Origin: Tigriopus japonicus
Taxonomy: Eukaryota; Arthropoda; Copepoda; Harpacticoida; Harpacticidae
Direction: 5' to 3'
Length of the DNA stretch: 64,000 bases
Assembly (NCBI GenBank): GCA_010645155.1
Contig: CM021316.1
Span: forward strand, 12,174,954-12,238,953
Numbering within the stretch: the stretch's first letter is position 1; every line of letters begins with the position of its first letter. A model generated the notes under the pieces. It made no database searches. It was not told the origin of the DNA and worked only from the letters and a program-made list of their open reading frames with translations. A program made the position numbers and the translations under genes. Positions 1 to 10,888 of the stretch are shown here, one piece after another.

Positions 1-66
1 CAAATTTTTAAAAACTATTCCTGACCAACCCACTATACAAGGGTTGTATAGATCTGCCAATAGTAA
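1..66 (+). pseudogene. Extreme 3' coding end of a non-LTR retrotransposon (LINE)
   Basis: The first 66 bases read as the end of a LINE reverse-transcriptase protein (KFLKTIPDQP, then a frameshifted tail). They match the end of the better preserved copy at 30180-30253 almost base for base, apart from one missing base and a few substitutions. The rest of the element lies left of the window or is lost. A run of about eleven C and then A follows at 72-100. Confidence 0.6.
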
Positions 67-1355
67 ATCATTTCCCCCCCCCCCCGAAAAAAAAAATTTG
101 TAACATGTTACGACAAAACATAGACGAATTCAGAATTTTTTGTTAATGTTGTGACATCAAAAATCTACATCATTTGCTTGGGAATTTGAGTTTCCAAACA
201 CCCAAAACTCGGTTTTTTTTGGCCAAAAATGAACCGGTTAAACTCAAATAACTCAGCAGCTGAGCAACATATTTTCAAGCAATTTCGATTCAAATGGTAT
301 CTAACTCTGCTCTATAAGTGTATTGACTAGCTTTAAAAAATTAGTTTATTTAATAGGGTTTTTTGGTATTTAACTTGTAAGCTAGACCTGACTTTGAGAA
401 ACTCAGGAAATCAAAGTTGTTCCCCTTGGTTTTCTGAGTCTGAAACATCTCATAGTGTTTGGGAATTTCCATAGAATCTTTATATGATTTTTTTCAGCAC
501 CGTAATAGGCGAAAGGCTAAAATTTGGTAAAAATATTTTTCTAAAATCTGCCCATGGCGCTGGGCAGGGAAGAACACTTCCAGAATCTAGATGTTGTGGT
601 CCGAAAAAAACATCGAGCAAAGCGTGCGCTCGATCAGCTAGGGCTACTTTAATCTGTCAATAGACAGATAATTTCGAAGTTTCAAATTCCGTCACTAGAT
701 GGAAGAGAATCGTGATAAGTTAAAGATACGGAAACGAACACAAGTACTATCATGAGACTGCTATCACATCTTGCAAGTACAGTAGGATGCACCTTATTCA
801 AGGCGCAGAATAAGACCTTATTCTTGCTGAATAAATTGGACCGCAAAAAATAACAGCAGAGACCTTGCGCCGCCAGACCTATCTTACGTTGATTTCTGGC
901 ATGGTTGCCAGAACACAACCTCTGATGCCACTTTTTGGCAAGATGTCTTTTCCTTTTCCTCGTTAGATTTCATTTCTTTTTCAAGTGCGATCATCTTTCC
1001 ACTACGGTTGCCATTTAAGCTTAATAATGCCATTCAAAAAATTAAATCATCAAGGGAAAGGAATTATGATTTTGCCAAAAACTAGCATCAATGATCACGT
1101 CCTCGCAACCATGCTGGAAATCAACACAACCGGGGTCTCGTGACTCAAGGTCTCCGCTTTTATTTTTCGCTCTACTACTTAATTACTTGTTCTATCCTTC
1201 CTCGCATTTTTCCTTATTTCTGACTAGGTCTCGTATCCAAGTTCTCTTCGAAGTAGATTGAGAACTACAAATATCCTTTGCTTAAACTAATTGCCAAAAT
1301 TGCAGGTCTCTTCATATTTAGAATTCATTCAGGTTCAATAACGATGTCATTGTTA
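67..1355. other. Non-coding stretch with no recognisable feature
   Basis: AT-rich DNA with short frames only. I saw no splice-bounded coding frame, no RNA gene and no terminal repeats. The 78-codon frame on the minus strand at 682-918 has no family resemblance and I treat it as chance. Confidence 0.5.
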
Positions 1356-2164
1356 GGGGTGCAGATTTCAGGCAAATACGATTTTTTGCTATTTGCTAGC
1401 TTTTCAAGTTTATTTGCCATTTTGGGCACATGAATACAAAACTTGTCGGTTTTTGGGCAAATCAATATTTCAATGGAGTAAAAATATTTTTCTTAAATGT
1501 TCATACATTTGCATTCCACTTTACTGTTGGTGAAACAAAATGCTTATTTTCCGAATTCAGTGGCCAGTTTTGTTATATTTTGGTAAAATTTTCATGTCCA
1601 TTTGCCATTTTATTTGTCATTTCTTGTTTCATATGCCATTTTGGACTAGTATTTAGGATTTTAAAGAAAACTAACATTCGCTTCACCTACATGGCTCTTA
1701 CATGATTTAGCATGCCCTTAACACATTCTACTAGGGTGCCCTCTCTTGTTCTTAAAATGAACAACACTGCTGTCAGAGCAAGCCCTCTGAAGGAAGCAAA
1801 GTTGAGCTTCAATCAAAGAGAAAAATGACAATCAGCGCCATCTTGAGATAGAAACATTTGTGGGTACTTCTGGTAAATATTTTGCCTCAATTTGTGATAA
1901 GTCAGTGTGACTTTTTACTTTTTGAACACATTAATATCGTAGCTGAGCTCCAAAAGACTCGAAATACGAAGAGAAATCCATTTTAAGATGGAAGCTGCAA
2001 TTTTGATAACAAATCAAAAATGAGGATAGATCTGAAATCACGGGACTTTGCCTCTGTTTTGGCGCCATCTAGCGGCAATTTTTGTAACCTTAATTTAACA
2101 TTCTTCATATTTGCCATTTTTTGGGCCATAAAGGCATGTTTTATTTGCCTGAAATCTGCACCCC
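1356..2164. mobile_element. Element bounded by a perfect 22-bp inverted repeat, containing a piece of the 3-kb TIR family
   Basis: The 22 bases at 1356-1377 (GGGGTGCAGATTTCAG...) recur as a perfect reverse complement at 2143-2164, framing about 810 bp. Inside, about 1683-2108 is a diverged copy of 34310-34730, the internal part of the 3-kb TIR element, including the stretch that carries its reverse-transcriptase relic. I infer a non-autonomous or internally deleted member, or a scrap framed by chance TIRs. No clear target-site duplication was seen. Confidence 0.45.
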
Positions 2165-3097
2165 AAGGCACTGTGTTTAAAAATGAATAAGGTGATGCTG
2201 AGTAATTGGTTTTTGCCAAAGCATGAAACAGGCGTAGATTGTCACTTTTTTCTCTCAGATTGAGGATCAACATTAGGCATATCGACTAATGGATGTCTTA
2301 TGACAAGGGAGCGAATTTTCAGTTGGCGAAAAGGACAAAAAAAAAAAATATTTTTTACTCAGCTTTTTTCGACAAAGAGTTGATTTCAATAGTTGAACAA
2401 TGCCGCAATAATCGTATAACGTTAACAGTTGAACACGTCAAGCTTTTGAATGTTTTGGCTTTTTCCTCTTTTGATATCGAAAAGAAAAGTCATCATGAAA
2501 AATTTTGTCGGCTCCAGAGCCTTAACAGGAAACAATAAGTAAGATATTAGCTGCACTAATACAAAAAGGTCAAGCATGCCAAAATATAGTAAAATGCCGT
2601 GAATATAGTTTAAGCAATTTTCGCGATATAAGCAACTTTTCCGCGCTGACCAAAATTTTACTACATAAGAATTCTCGATATAAGAAATTTTCCATTTTTC
2701 CTCAATCTCGATATATAAAACATACTCAAACTTTTTGGCCAACTTCTCTTGCTTAAATTGGTCACAGCACAAAAAAAACCCGAAGCATTTCTAAACGGAT
2801 CGATGCAGTGCTTCCATATCTTGCGCTTTTGCGCAAATTTTGCCCTTTTTGGGGTCCCCTTTGCGCACTTTTTGGGCTCTCACGCCTTGTACTTTTTTGA
2901 CAAAAAACTTGCACTTTTCAAATTCGAGTCAAAACAACGAAAAATTTCACTTTGAAACCCTAAAATCACTAAAAATTGTCCAAAATGCCACTCAACAAGA
3001 ACCATTTTAAAGGCATTAAGTTTAAAAACATAATTTATCGACAAGTATACAAAATAATATAAGCATAAATTAGTTTTACCAAGAAGCACTGAAAACT

Positions 3098-3513
3098 GGA
3101 GTGGGAGGCTCACGGTGAGAATTTTGATTTCCAGAAGGAATTATTCATTTGCGTTCTTCTGCAAACGAGACCTGGCTTGTATTCAGTAGACTACGTATTT
3201 CAAATTTCAGCTCAATCGATTGCCGGAGTGAAAAGTTATGCCTTCTCAAACTTTGGTACTGAAGAGAGCAAAGAATGAATGAACTCGCCCTTTTGTGGTT
3301 GCAATTACCAGAACAGGGCTAGTTCATTCATTCTCGGTAGGATTTGCACTAAACTTTGAGAGACCATAAGTTTTGACTCCGACGTTCGATTGAGCTGAAA
3401 ATTAAAATACGTCGTCTACTGAATACAAGCAAGGTCTCGTTTGCAGAAGAATGCAATTAGATTAATCCTTATGGAAATCAAGATTCCTCTCGTTAGCCTC
3501 CCAGTCCAGTGAA
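3098..3513. repeat. Near-palindromic hairpin element of about 415 bp
   Basis: The left arm (about 3098-3290) and right arm (about 3320-3513) are reverse complements over roughly 190 bases with scattered mismatches, leaving a loop of only about 30 bases. The outer ends read CTGGAGTGGGAGGC and GCCTCCCAGTCCAG. It has no coding capacity. This is the form of a foldback or MITE-type element. Confidence 0.7.
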
Positions 3514-3536
3514 ATTCAGTGGTTCTTAGTTATACC

Positions 3537-3877
3537 TAGTGATGGACCGAAAGCGCTTTCGGCCGAAATTACTGCCGAAATTTCGGTTTTGGTTTCGGTT
3601 ATGCCTACCGAAACCGAAAGCAGACAAGCACTATATAAAATGGAGTTTGACAACAAAATCGAAAAAAAAAATGGTCCAAAAACCTCTAAAATTCCAGTTT
3701 TAAGATTTTTCAAAATTTGCGACTACCCAACATCGAACACATTCTAATTTTTAAGGCGGATTTTGCATTTGAACAATTTTGTAAACAGTGAACACTGCTT
3801 TCGGTTTCGGTTTCGGTTAAGCCCTCTTTCGGCCGAAACTTTCGGTTTCGGTTATGAGCCTTTTCGGTCCATCACTA
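3537..3877 (+). mobile_element. hAT-type MITE, copy 1 (TAGTGATGGACCG family)
   Basis: A 341-bp non-autonomous element with ends TAGTGATGGACCGAAAG and CTTTTCGGTCCATCACTA. Its subterminal parts are crowded with CCGAAA/TTTCGG motifs. It is flanked by a perfect 8-bp duplication, GTTATACC, at 3529-3536 and 3878-3885. An 8-bp duplication with such TIRs is typical of the hAT superfamily. Two more copies lie at 24950-25264 and, inverted, at 54058-54393. Confidence 0.85.
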
Positions 3878-4603
3878 GTTATACCAACATATCTGCAATG
3901 CTTGAGAGTTAAAAAATTGCGTGTCTGCCAAAGCAAAACCCAGTGGAAAATAAGCAACCCAAGGAAGTGTCCTGTCAACCCAAGAAAGTCCCTCAAATTT
4001 GAGGTTATTTAAGGTCAAACTGAGAATAAAAGATTTGCAGTTGAGATTTTCCAAAAAAAAATTAGCAAAAAAACTTCATCACTATGAAAACCTAGGAGAC
4101 TCAATTTTTTTCAAAAGTTGTTTGTCCCCGTAAATATTTAATAATGGAACAATTACAAAGGCAAAATTGTACTTTTTTCACTTATTTTTTCTGTCAAACT
4201 GAGATTGAAACAAGTTCTTAAGCTTTGTAATGGAGATATAAATGCATGCACTTGTACTGTCAATTTGCGTGTCTTAATGACTTTTTTAAAACCTAAGTTT
4301 TTGAGTCATTATCAGATTTTTTGTAATAAAAGTAAACTTATAAGGTGATATAAAGGTGCAGTAATCTTCTCCAGTAGTTTCCTGTATTTTTCATCGTTTC
4401 TTGAGCCAATTTTCTTGTGTCTCAATGTGCGAAAAATCTCGATATACATAAGCAACATTTTGCCGCTGACAGAAAAGTTGCTTAAAACGAGATGCGATTG
4501 TACATTCCAGCTTTTCCAGTAAGAACAGTTAAATGTCCTCGGTTGAAGAAAAGATTATGGTATCTTCATTAAAACCCGAGTTCTTTGCGTAGGCCCAACT
4601 TAC

Positions 4604-4924
4604 CTATTTAGGATTTGATTGGTTTCGGCTGGATCACATTCACCGTCTTCGTTTGGCAAAGGCTTCTTTCCGTTGTAACATTGGATGGCAGAGTCAGAGC
4701 TATCAATGTAGTCGTAGGTTGACACCATGATCGTACAAGCCACCAATATCCAAAATGTGAACTGATGAGCACACCCAAATACGATCACATTTCAGAACAT
4801 TCAACAAAAACATCTGCCAACTTACCTGACAATGAAGTTTGAAAATAAAAGGTAAATGCTCCGTAGGGATCTTAGATTTTGCAAACTTAGTAGCTTGGGG
4901 AATTTTCTCTAGAATTTGATTCAT
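4604..4924 (-). CDS. Two-exon fragment of an unknown small secreted or membrane protein gene
   Basis: Exon A is 4924-4826, starting at an ATG and ending at a perfect CAG|GTAAGT donor. A 64-bp intron follows, then exon B at 4761-4604, ending at AG|GTAAGT. The reading frame stays open across the junction in phase 0. The join gives 33 plus 52 codons with a hydrophobic run (FWILVACTIMVS) after about residue 34, then a short segment with two cysteines (IQCY, GECDP). It could be a small secreted protein with a signal-anchor-like N-terminus, but I do not recognise the family. The next exon, below 4604, was not found; the transposon-filled 2.6-4.5 kb lies there. The splice signals support it, but no homology was seen. 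Confidence 0.35.
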
Positions 4925-5251
4925 GTTGAATGGCAATAACGCACTGAATCTTATCGTCGAGCCTTTCAAATCGCACTTCCTTGCTATTTAGTCATAAGAA
5001 TGCATGTCTTTGATATGATCTTTGATATCTTTTGACGATGCCCACCCAATTGAATCGTCACTTCTGACTTGGTTCCTTCTTGCAACACAAAAAGAACGTT
5101 AAACAGACATTTTGTTCAAATTTTGTTTGCCAACACTTATCTCTAAAACCAACCGTACGAAGATTCTTTTTTCTTATCGAAGGACTTTTTCAAAAAGCTA
5201 ATAATTACTTGATCAAAAATGCAAACTGAATATCAAAATTGTCTCTAAACC

Positions 5252-5432
5252 TTGATTTTTTTTGCGGATTTTTTCTACCGCTACAAGGAATGCGATTCCC
5301 TGTAAATTGAAGGATTGCTCCCGACTGTTCCAAGTCGATCCCCAAAGGGGATTCGAACCTACGCCGCCTGGGGAAGCACTTACATTCGGCTCTTATTGGA
5401 TCGGATTAGTACGCGCGGCCACTCTGGCTTCC
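5252..5432 (-). mobile_element. tRNA-derived SINE with a LINE-shared 3' tail
   Basis: Read on the minus strand, 5432-5326 looks like a class-II tRNA: an A-box-like GCCAGAGTGG (about 5429-5419) and a perfect B box GGTTCGAATCC (5359-5349). It then runs into a tail at 5309-5252 that matches the 3' end of the LINE at 30319-30362 (TTTACAGGGAATC, CTTGTAGCGGTA, then an A-rich end). A tRNA-like head joined to a LINE-derived tail is the classic SINE layout. The A arm is not paired as in a working tRNA, so this is not a tRNA gene. Confidence 0.65.
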
Positions 5433-6219
5433 TTATGATTGTTTTTATTATTTGTATATTTTTCACTAAATATCTAAATATAAGATTAATTCCAAAAGCT
5501 AATTCATTATGGATGAAAGTGATTCCTCTGCAACAATAATGTAAATAATTAAATCTTGGTTTGCGCCCAATTTTTCTTTTTTAAATAACCAGAAGTTGAA
5601 TGCATTTTGCAAGCAATACCAAAATTAGAATTCTTCAATTTTGTTTGCTTTCTAAGTGTTATCTTTCTTGTCTGATGGACCGTTGACATGCCAACGTGCT
5701 TGTAAGAAGTATTTTATCTTCATGTGTTACATTTCTTGATACGATAAGCCACAAATTTTTATTGGAACAGTCGGAGGAATGTCCTGATTGGAGAAGAGAT
5801 TTTAAAGAGCGCAACATAGCATCGACCTCCTTCTGCAAACCTCTTTCTATGGTGCTTTCCCTTGCAGTATGACCTGGAAGTCTGAACTTTCAAAGCCTTT
5901 CCAGAAAAAAATGACTTTTGGAATAAATAAGAATAAATTCCATAACACTTTTTTCGGCACCTCGAGATATGATGGTGACATATATGTGCAAAGAACAGTT
6001 CAATTTTTTTTTTGTAGTTGTTTTCAGCTTCTCTTTTTGGACTCTGGAGTACTGATGTGTTGGTTTTTTGGCAGAGTTTTGCCACTTTGGTTTTTAGGGT
6101 CAAAAATCTGACCACAACTAAACTTTTCAACAGGCAATAGACCTTATCTGCCATAAAATATGGCAGCACTGCCAGCTCGAAATCCATTTTTATAACAATG
6201 GATGAAACTCGAAATCGAA
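5433..6219. other. No recognisable gene
   Basis: AT-rich DNA with overlapping open frames on both strands (for example minus 5759-6238) that show no family resemblance and no credible splice signals. I treat it as non-coding. Confidence 0.4.
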
Positions 6220-6365
6220 CTAGTTCAAGTGTTGCCAAATTGGTCCCTGTTTAGGTCTTTTCAAAAAGTTCAATACAACCTCCCCTTATTAACAACAATG
6301 AACTTCCGAGTCAAAACTGGCAGCACTCCTGGTTCGAAACACATCACTACTCTGGAGGTTCGAAC
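6220..6365. repeat. Dispersed repeat, copy shared with 17170-17262
   Basis: About 90 bases here (AAAAGTTCAATACAACCT..., ACTTCCGAGTCAAAACTGG, CAGCACTCCTGGTTC) recur in the same orientation at 17170-17262 with few changes. Neighbouring sequence at 7760-7900 carries looser versions of the same phrases. No ends are resolved. Confidence 0.6.
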
Positions 6366-6565
6366 TAAAATATTGGCAACATTTACGAGTCACACTGTAG
6401 GACTGGCTTTCTTTTTTCATCCAAACATAACAAAAATGTTTGTGAAGGGAAAATGGACCGTCTACCAATAATGTTTTGTGTTATAGGAATCAATCTTCAA
6501 TGTAATTATGTAAAAGTTATTGATTCAACCCTTCTTAGACAACGTTGTCAACTTGGTTATTTTAG

Positions 6566-6910
6566 TTCAATCTTGTGAAGAGAGCAAAGAAAACTTGGAA
6601 ATCTGGCCCACTTCAATGAGCGATTGCTACAACATAACTTTCATCGAGATATTTCCTGTGTTAACAATGAAAAATAGGCAGCAAGGTATGTTTAAGTAGG
6701 ATGAGAGTGTTTTCGTTCTTTAACTAATACTTTGTTCATATAGGAAAAACAGATCTCGTCAAGCTCTGTACAGAATATGTACCCTATCCTCCTCCTCATC
6801 TGATGTTACCAGTTCAAGAATCAGATTGTGGAAACAACAATCTCGTCAATCGAATGGATTTCGGAAACAGTATGACTGAAATTAGTTTAGAACAAAATAC
6901 TGAAAAGTAA
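6566..6910 (+). CDS. Two-exon 3' end of an unknown protein gene
   Basis: The acceptor ...GGTTATTTTAG at 6565 opens exon 1 (6566-6685), which ends at CAAG|GTATGT. The 58-bp intron ends in CATATAG, and exon 2 runs 6744-6910 to a TAA stop. Frame and phase (phase 1) agree across the junction: about 39 plus 55 codons remain open, ending in an acidic tail (TEISLEQNTEK). The first part has two cysteines and a possible N-glycosylation site (CYNITF); the second is proline-rich (EYVPYPPPHL). I do not recognise the family. Upstream exons were not located. It lies tail-to-tail with the IR gene. The exon at 8746-9053 begins in the same phase and could be an alternative 3' exon. Confidence 0.4.
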
Positions 6911-7921
6911 TTGAAACCAAGAGAACACAATTAGTAATCCTTAGCAAGAGGCACTTCGATATCTACAGTCTTGTTTAAAGGCCAATTTTTACATGGCATT
7001 ACACACATCCGGCTATGATTTGCATGAACCAAACTGAAGTGATTTTAATTAAGCAAAACAAGGCGAAACAAACATAATACAAAGTGCAAAAGTTTCAAGA
7101 ATCATTCTTGGATGGCATCAAGCATTATTTTTAGTCTTAAAACATGTGTGTAATCATTTGACTAAACACTCTGAGACGATAAAACAAAACAAAAAATAAG
7201 TGTGTTAAAAGAGGGTGTGATTATTTTGCTACTTGCCCAAAAGTCCTAAGGAGAAAATCAAACAACAATTGTGGGATGATACCTAAACACCAATTGTTGT
7301 ATCCAACGTTCACTCCTTAAAGGACCACGTCCCCGGAAGCCGGAAGTGACCATCCACATTCCGCACACCAAAGACCATCAGACCGATGAGACAAAGTGAG
7401 GTAAAATCCCACATCAATCTTGTAATTGGCGATGTAAGCCGATATTTCGAAAACTCATTTAGAAATGGGTCAAAAATGTCAAAACTGGATTGATATGTTC
7501 GCCCAGTGCACCTGTTGCATCACGACTAAATCTCCCCCCATTTTTGGTCCGATTGCATTGTTGTGGGGTAGTTTTTGACATAATTCTACTCACAACCCAC
7601 TGCAGCGTCTCAGAGTATACAGGCAAATTGTTACACACAAGTATTAAAACAATAAAGATATTGTTTAAGGCTGCTCCAAAATTTATATTGATATTTTTTG
7701 CAATTTCGTGGGACATACGGTGTGAGTCGATCATTAGTGATCCATCATGATGATGGACCTTTGGATTCGTTCACTCAAAGTGTTGCCATTTTGGTCCTTG
7801 TCTCGGTTTTTGTGTCAAAAACTTATAAAGTCTAACACTTTGTTAGGTGCACTCAGTTTGATCTGAGTCAAAAATAACAACACTACCAATTCAAGACATA
7901 TCAGAAAAGTTATACTATCTG
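6911..7921. other. No recognisable gene
   Basis: AT-rich intergenic or intronic sequence. Opposed open frames at 7459-7750 cover each other and resemble nothing I know. The stretch just before 7922 carries loose copies of the 6220-6365 repeat. Confidence 0.4.
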
Positions 7922-8574
7922 CAATTAGACATGCAGGGGGAGGTTTAAGTGATCTCTTCAAATATCTTATCGCGGGCGGATGAAAAAAGAGAAAAGGCTT
8001 GTTCGTCAATGTAAGATTTTGGTCAGTGCAAGGGTTTTCGCGTTTTACAGACCGCCCTTATGACTTAGATGCTACAAAAAATGTCGAATTGCAAGTTTGG
8101 ACATTTTGTTTCTCGGTTTTGTAAGAATTTGCAAAATTATTCTTTTGATTAAAAAATGGCAAGCACTTAAAAAAGACTTTTGATATTGAAAAGAAACACG
8201 TACATAACACGGCATTTTGTTTCGTACCTTGATGGTTTTGGAGCTTTACAATACAAATCAGTGCTTATAACATCACTTACACTTGTACTTACCCAAAAAA
8301 GTGGCCTTTTGTTGAGAATTTTCTCGTGCAAGAACGAGCAAATACAGTGTGCATTTTTTTTCCAAAATCCTAACCAAAGGTGTTCAAACTTGCAGTTCGA
8401 CATTTTTCATGGCATCTAATTCACAAGGGCGGTCTGTAAATTGCGAAAACCCTTAAACTGCCCAAATTCTCACGAGCCACCCACTGTTGCCAAACAAGCC
8501 TTTTCTCTTCCTTCATCTGCCCGCGATAAGATTTTTGAAGAGATCACTCAAACCTCCCCTTGCATTTCCCATTG
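7922..8574. mobile_element. 653-bp MITE with about 190-bp TIRs
   Basis: The left arm (7922-8115) and right arm (8360-8574) are diverged reverse complements, ending CAATTAGACATGCAGG... and ...CCTTGCATTTCCCATTG. Shared inner marks are TTATCGCGGGCGGATG and the block reading AAGGGTTTTCGC plus ACAGACCGCCCTTATGA. No transposase is present. Related arms lie at 15211-15430 with 16640-16880, and at 21570-21835. Confidence 0.75.
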
Positions 8575-8745
8575 TATATCATTGATTCTACATTGGATGA
8601 AATTAATTGCACTAGTTACAAAAATTCGAAATTTCATTGCTGAAAATAGAAGGGAGCAACAAAAATTAAGGCTTAAAAAACTCTGTCGACCTTAATGATG
8701 TTGAAACTATGTAAATGATTCTTTTTTCAACTTAATTTATTTTAG

Positions 8746-9053
8746 TGACATCATTGCCACAGAAACAATACAAGCATCAGAAAATAAGCATTTGCAAGGC
8801 TTATCTAGCCACACGGAGAGATTCAAGACAAGAAACGTCTTTGTTAGACCAAGGTGGATACCTCGGTCCAAAATTTCTATCGGAACATGTCAAGGCCTTA
8901 TTTGTCTTCTCAGTCTTTGCTCTAATAACGATCTCATGTGCAATCACCGGATTGTGTTTGATATCCAAAGGCCAATGGATGGCATTCAAAAAATGGTGTT
9001 CAGAACCCACACCTTCCCAAGCTGATCCAGAGGAACTTCCAAGTATTATTTGA
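8746..9053 (+). CDS. Putative terminal exon encoding a single-pass membrane segment
   Basis: A strong acceptor (TTAATTTATTTTAG at 8745) is followed by about 101 open codons to a TGA at 9051-9053. The frame has a clear membrane span (ALFVFSVFALITISCAITGLC) followed by a lysine/tryptophan-rich segment and an acidic tail ending ELPSII. It begins in phase 1, the phase left open by the donor at 6685, so it may belong to the gene at 6566-6910 as an alternative 3' end. A membrane span near the C-terminus also resembles the last helix of ionotropic receptors, but the IR gene next door is on the opposite strand. Family unknown. Confidence 0.35.
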
Positions 9054-10137
9054 AGATTTGAAGACTCATGATTGGACGGCACAATATCCAATCTCATAAA
9101 TCAAGATGATTGAGCTCAATCCGCAAGAAATTCCATGGAAAAGGAACACCCCTAAAAGCATATCCATGGAGATGACCCTCCATTTTGGTTCCTCAAGAAA
9201 CTCGGCTAGCTGAAAGTTCAGGAAAAAGTCATATCTCTTTGGGATAATCTGTATTTGTCAGGGATTTCACAAGTTACCTCTCCTTTCCCATGTTTAACTA
9301 ACAAATAATTGTTCCATTTGATGGCTTCTTTTGCGTCGGAGTCCCACTTCTTGATTAGACCGTGACTTGCCATTGACATTATCCTAATCCAATTAAAAAT
9401 GTTATAGTATAATTGCCTTCAACACTTATTGACACCAAGGAGGACAATGGAAGCAAGCACATTAATAAATAACAAGTAGTCCAAAATAGACAAATGATTA
9501 AGAAGCAAGAGGGAGTGAGTAGTAGATAGTAGTAGTAAATCAGCTAACGCCTTTCAAATGTTAGATGCTTGTGACGTCACAAAGAAAAGATCAAAAACAA
9601 GGTATGAAATATCGAACTTTCGTGGGACGTCAGCCGTATACCGTGGAATATTTGTTTTCAAGAAGCCCAAAATCATTGTCAGATTATTTTTTTTGTTCAA
9701 AAATCGGATTAGTGATACATCGCACTCCGCCTGCAATTGGAGTGCGGTTACGACTAATTACACCCTAATCCTAACCGTTTAAAAATGCTGTGATATTCAT
9801 GAAAGTCAACAGTAATAAAGACATGATCTTGGGGCTTTGCCTTTCGCAACTATTTAACTTCGTGTGCATTTCACGTTCTTTCAAGATACTATTGCAAACG
9901 TAGGAGCATGATAAAACAAGGGATGAAAAATTTGACTAGTTTAGTAATGCAGTCGGAATTGAGTTGAGGGAGAATGTTTCCATTCTTGATTTTTTTAGAG
10001 TCCACTTCACCTTTACCTGACCAGTTTATCTTGATCACATTTTGTCAACTCAAATTTGCAACGTCAGTTTCACAGAGATTGTAGAAAAGAACAAAGTTTA
10101 GGCAACGTTGCCATATCGAATTTTTTTACCAAATGGG
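9054..10137. other. No recognisable gene
   Basis: AT-rich sequence between a putative plus-strand terminal exon and the 3' end of the minus-strand IR gene. Frames at 9554-9782 overlap on both strands and show no family resemblance. I looked here on the minus strand for a last transmembrane exon of the IR gene and did not find one. Confidence 0.4.
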
Positions 10138-10456
10138 AGTGATTATTGTGTCATATTACAGGCCTGCTGCCGTTAGCAGTCTAGGCTTGCCAAGAAAATG
10201 CCTCCGTTTTCAAGGGTCAGATTTTCGAAAAATGGTGCATTTAAGAGCAATGGCATGGTTAATGTATGCTGAAGAGTATTGCAAAGTAATTTAAAAACAA
10301 AAGGAGAAATTAGAAGCCTTCAATTAAACAAATTATTTGTTTTTACGTTTTGTTGCCCGAGGAACCGATCTTCTTTGGCCATCTTGTTATTCAAAGTCGG
10401 GCATTCCTGATTAAAAAATTCGGAAGAAGCCTCTCAATTTATGTGGCGAAATTTTA
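10138..10456 (+). repeat. Dispersed repeat of about 315 bp, inverted partner at 15598-15910
   Basis: From GATTATTGTGTCATATTACAGG through GGAAGAAGCCTCTCAATTTA the sequence recurs as a reverse complement at 15598-15910, with perhaps one base in six changed. There is no coding frame. The edges of the two copies agree, suggesting a discrete mobile unit of unknown class. Confidence 0.6.
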
Positions 10457-10888
10457 GAAAAAAGCAACAAAACATATATTTTTTGCAAAAAATGTCAAGA
10501 ATTGCTACACCAACTTCAAGTTGTGCAGATGAGAAAGAAATTGTTGCAATTACCATGCCTAAATCTTCTTTTTAGCTACCTTCCATGTTCATCAGAAACA
10601 CTTGTCTTCCGAACTCTTTTTCCCCAAAAAAATGATGACATCACCAGTAATTCCTGCCATATGAATGTCAAGTTCTACGTAATAGGTAGTAAATCCAAAA
10701 TTTTACTATAAATTCTATAACAGGCTTAAAAAGTTCATTACTACTTCAAAATAACAAGCATATTTGCTCTCATTTTTTGGACCAGAAAAAGAGTCGTGGT
10801 GATTTGCGAAGAATTTTTACTTGCCGATGAGATAACATTTCTTTAAATTATATATATATATATATATGCTTTGACTCCACAGATCAGG

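Larger units (their letters stand above)
2590..4505. mobile_element. Possible DNA transposon with pogo/Tigger-like TIRs, filled by two other elements
   Basis: Sequence at 2600-2720 contains TTTAAGCAA, CTCGATATAAG and GCAACTTTTCCGCGCTGACC blocks. An inverted, diverged version of the same blocks lies at 4425-4500. This looks like the two ends of one element about 1.9 kb long. Between them sit a hairpin repeat (3098-3513) and a hAT MITE (3537-3877). No transposase frame survives and the exact ends are not resolved, so this is tentative. Confidence 0.3.

Noticed and set aside
4400..4545. Continuation exon for the minus-strand gene at 4604-4924
   Set aside because: A frame can be forced after TTCAACCGAG, but it runs through sequence that is the inverted end of a probable DNA transposon.
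5326..5432. Functional tRNA gene
   Set aside because: A and B boxes are good, but the acceptor arm does not pair and the sequence runs into a LINE-like tail, so it is a SINE.
8746..9053. The membrane-span exon as the missing last helix of the IR gene
   Set aside because: It is on the plus strand while all IR exons are on the minus strand; it is listed as a separate candidate.
9558..9782. Overlapping 60-74 codon frames on both strands
   Set aside because: No homology, no splice context, and the opposite-strand frame is equally open; probably chance.
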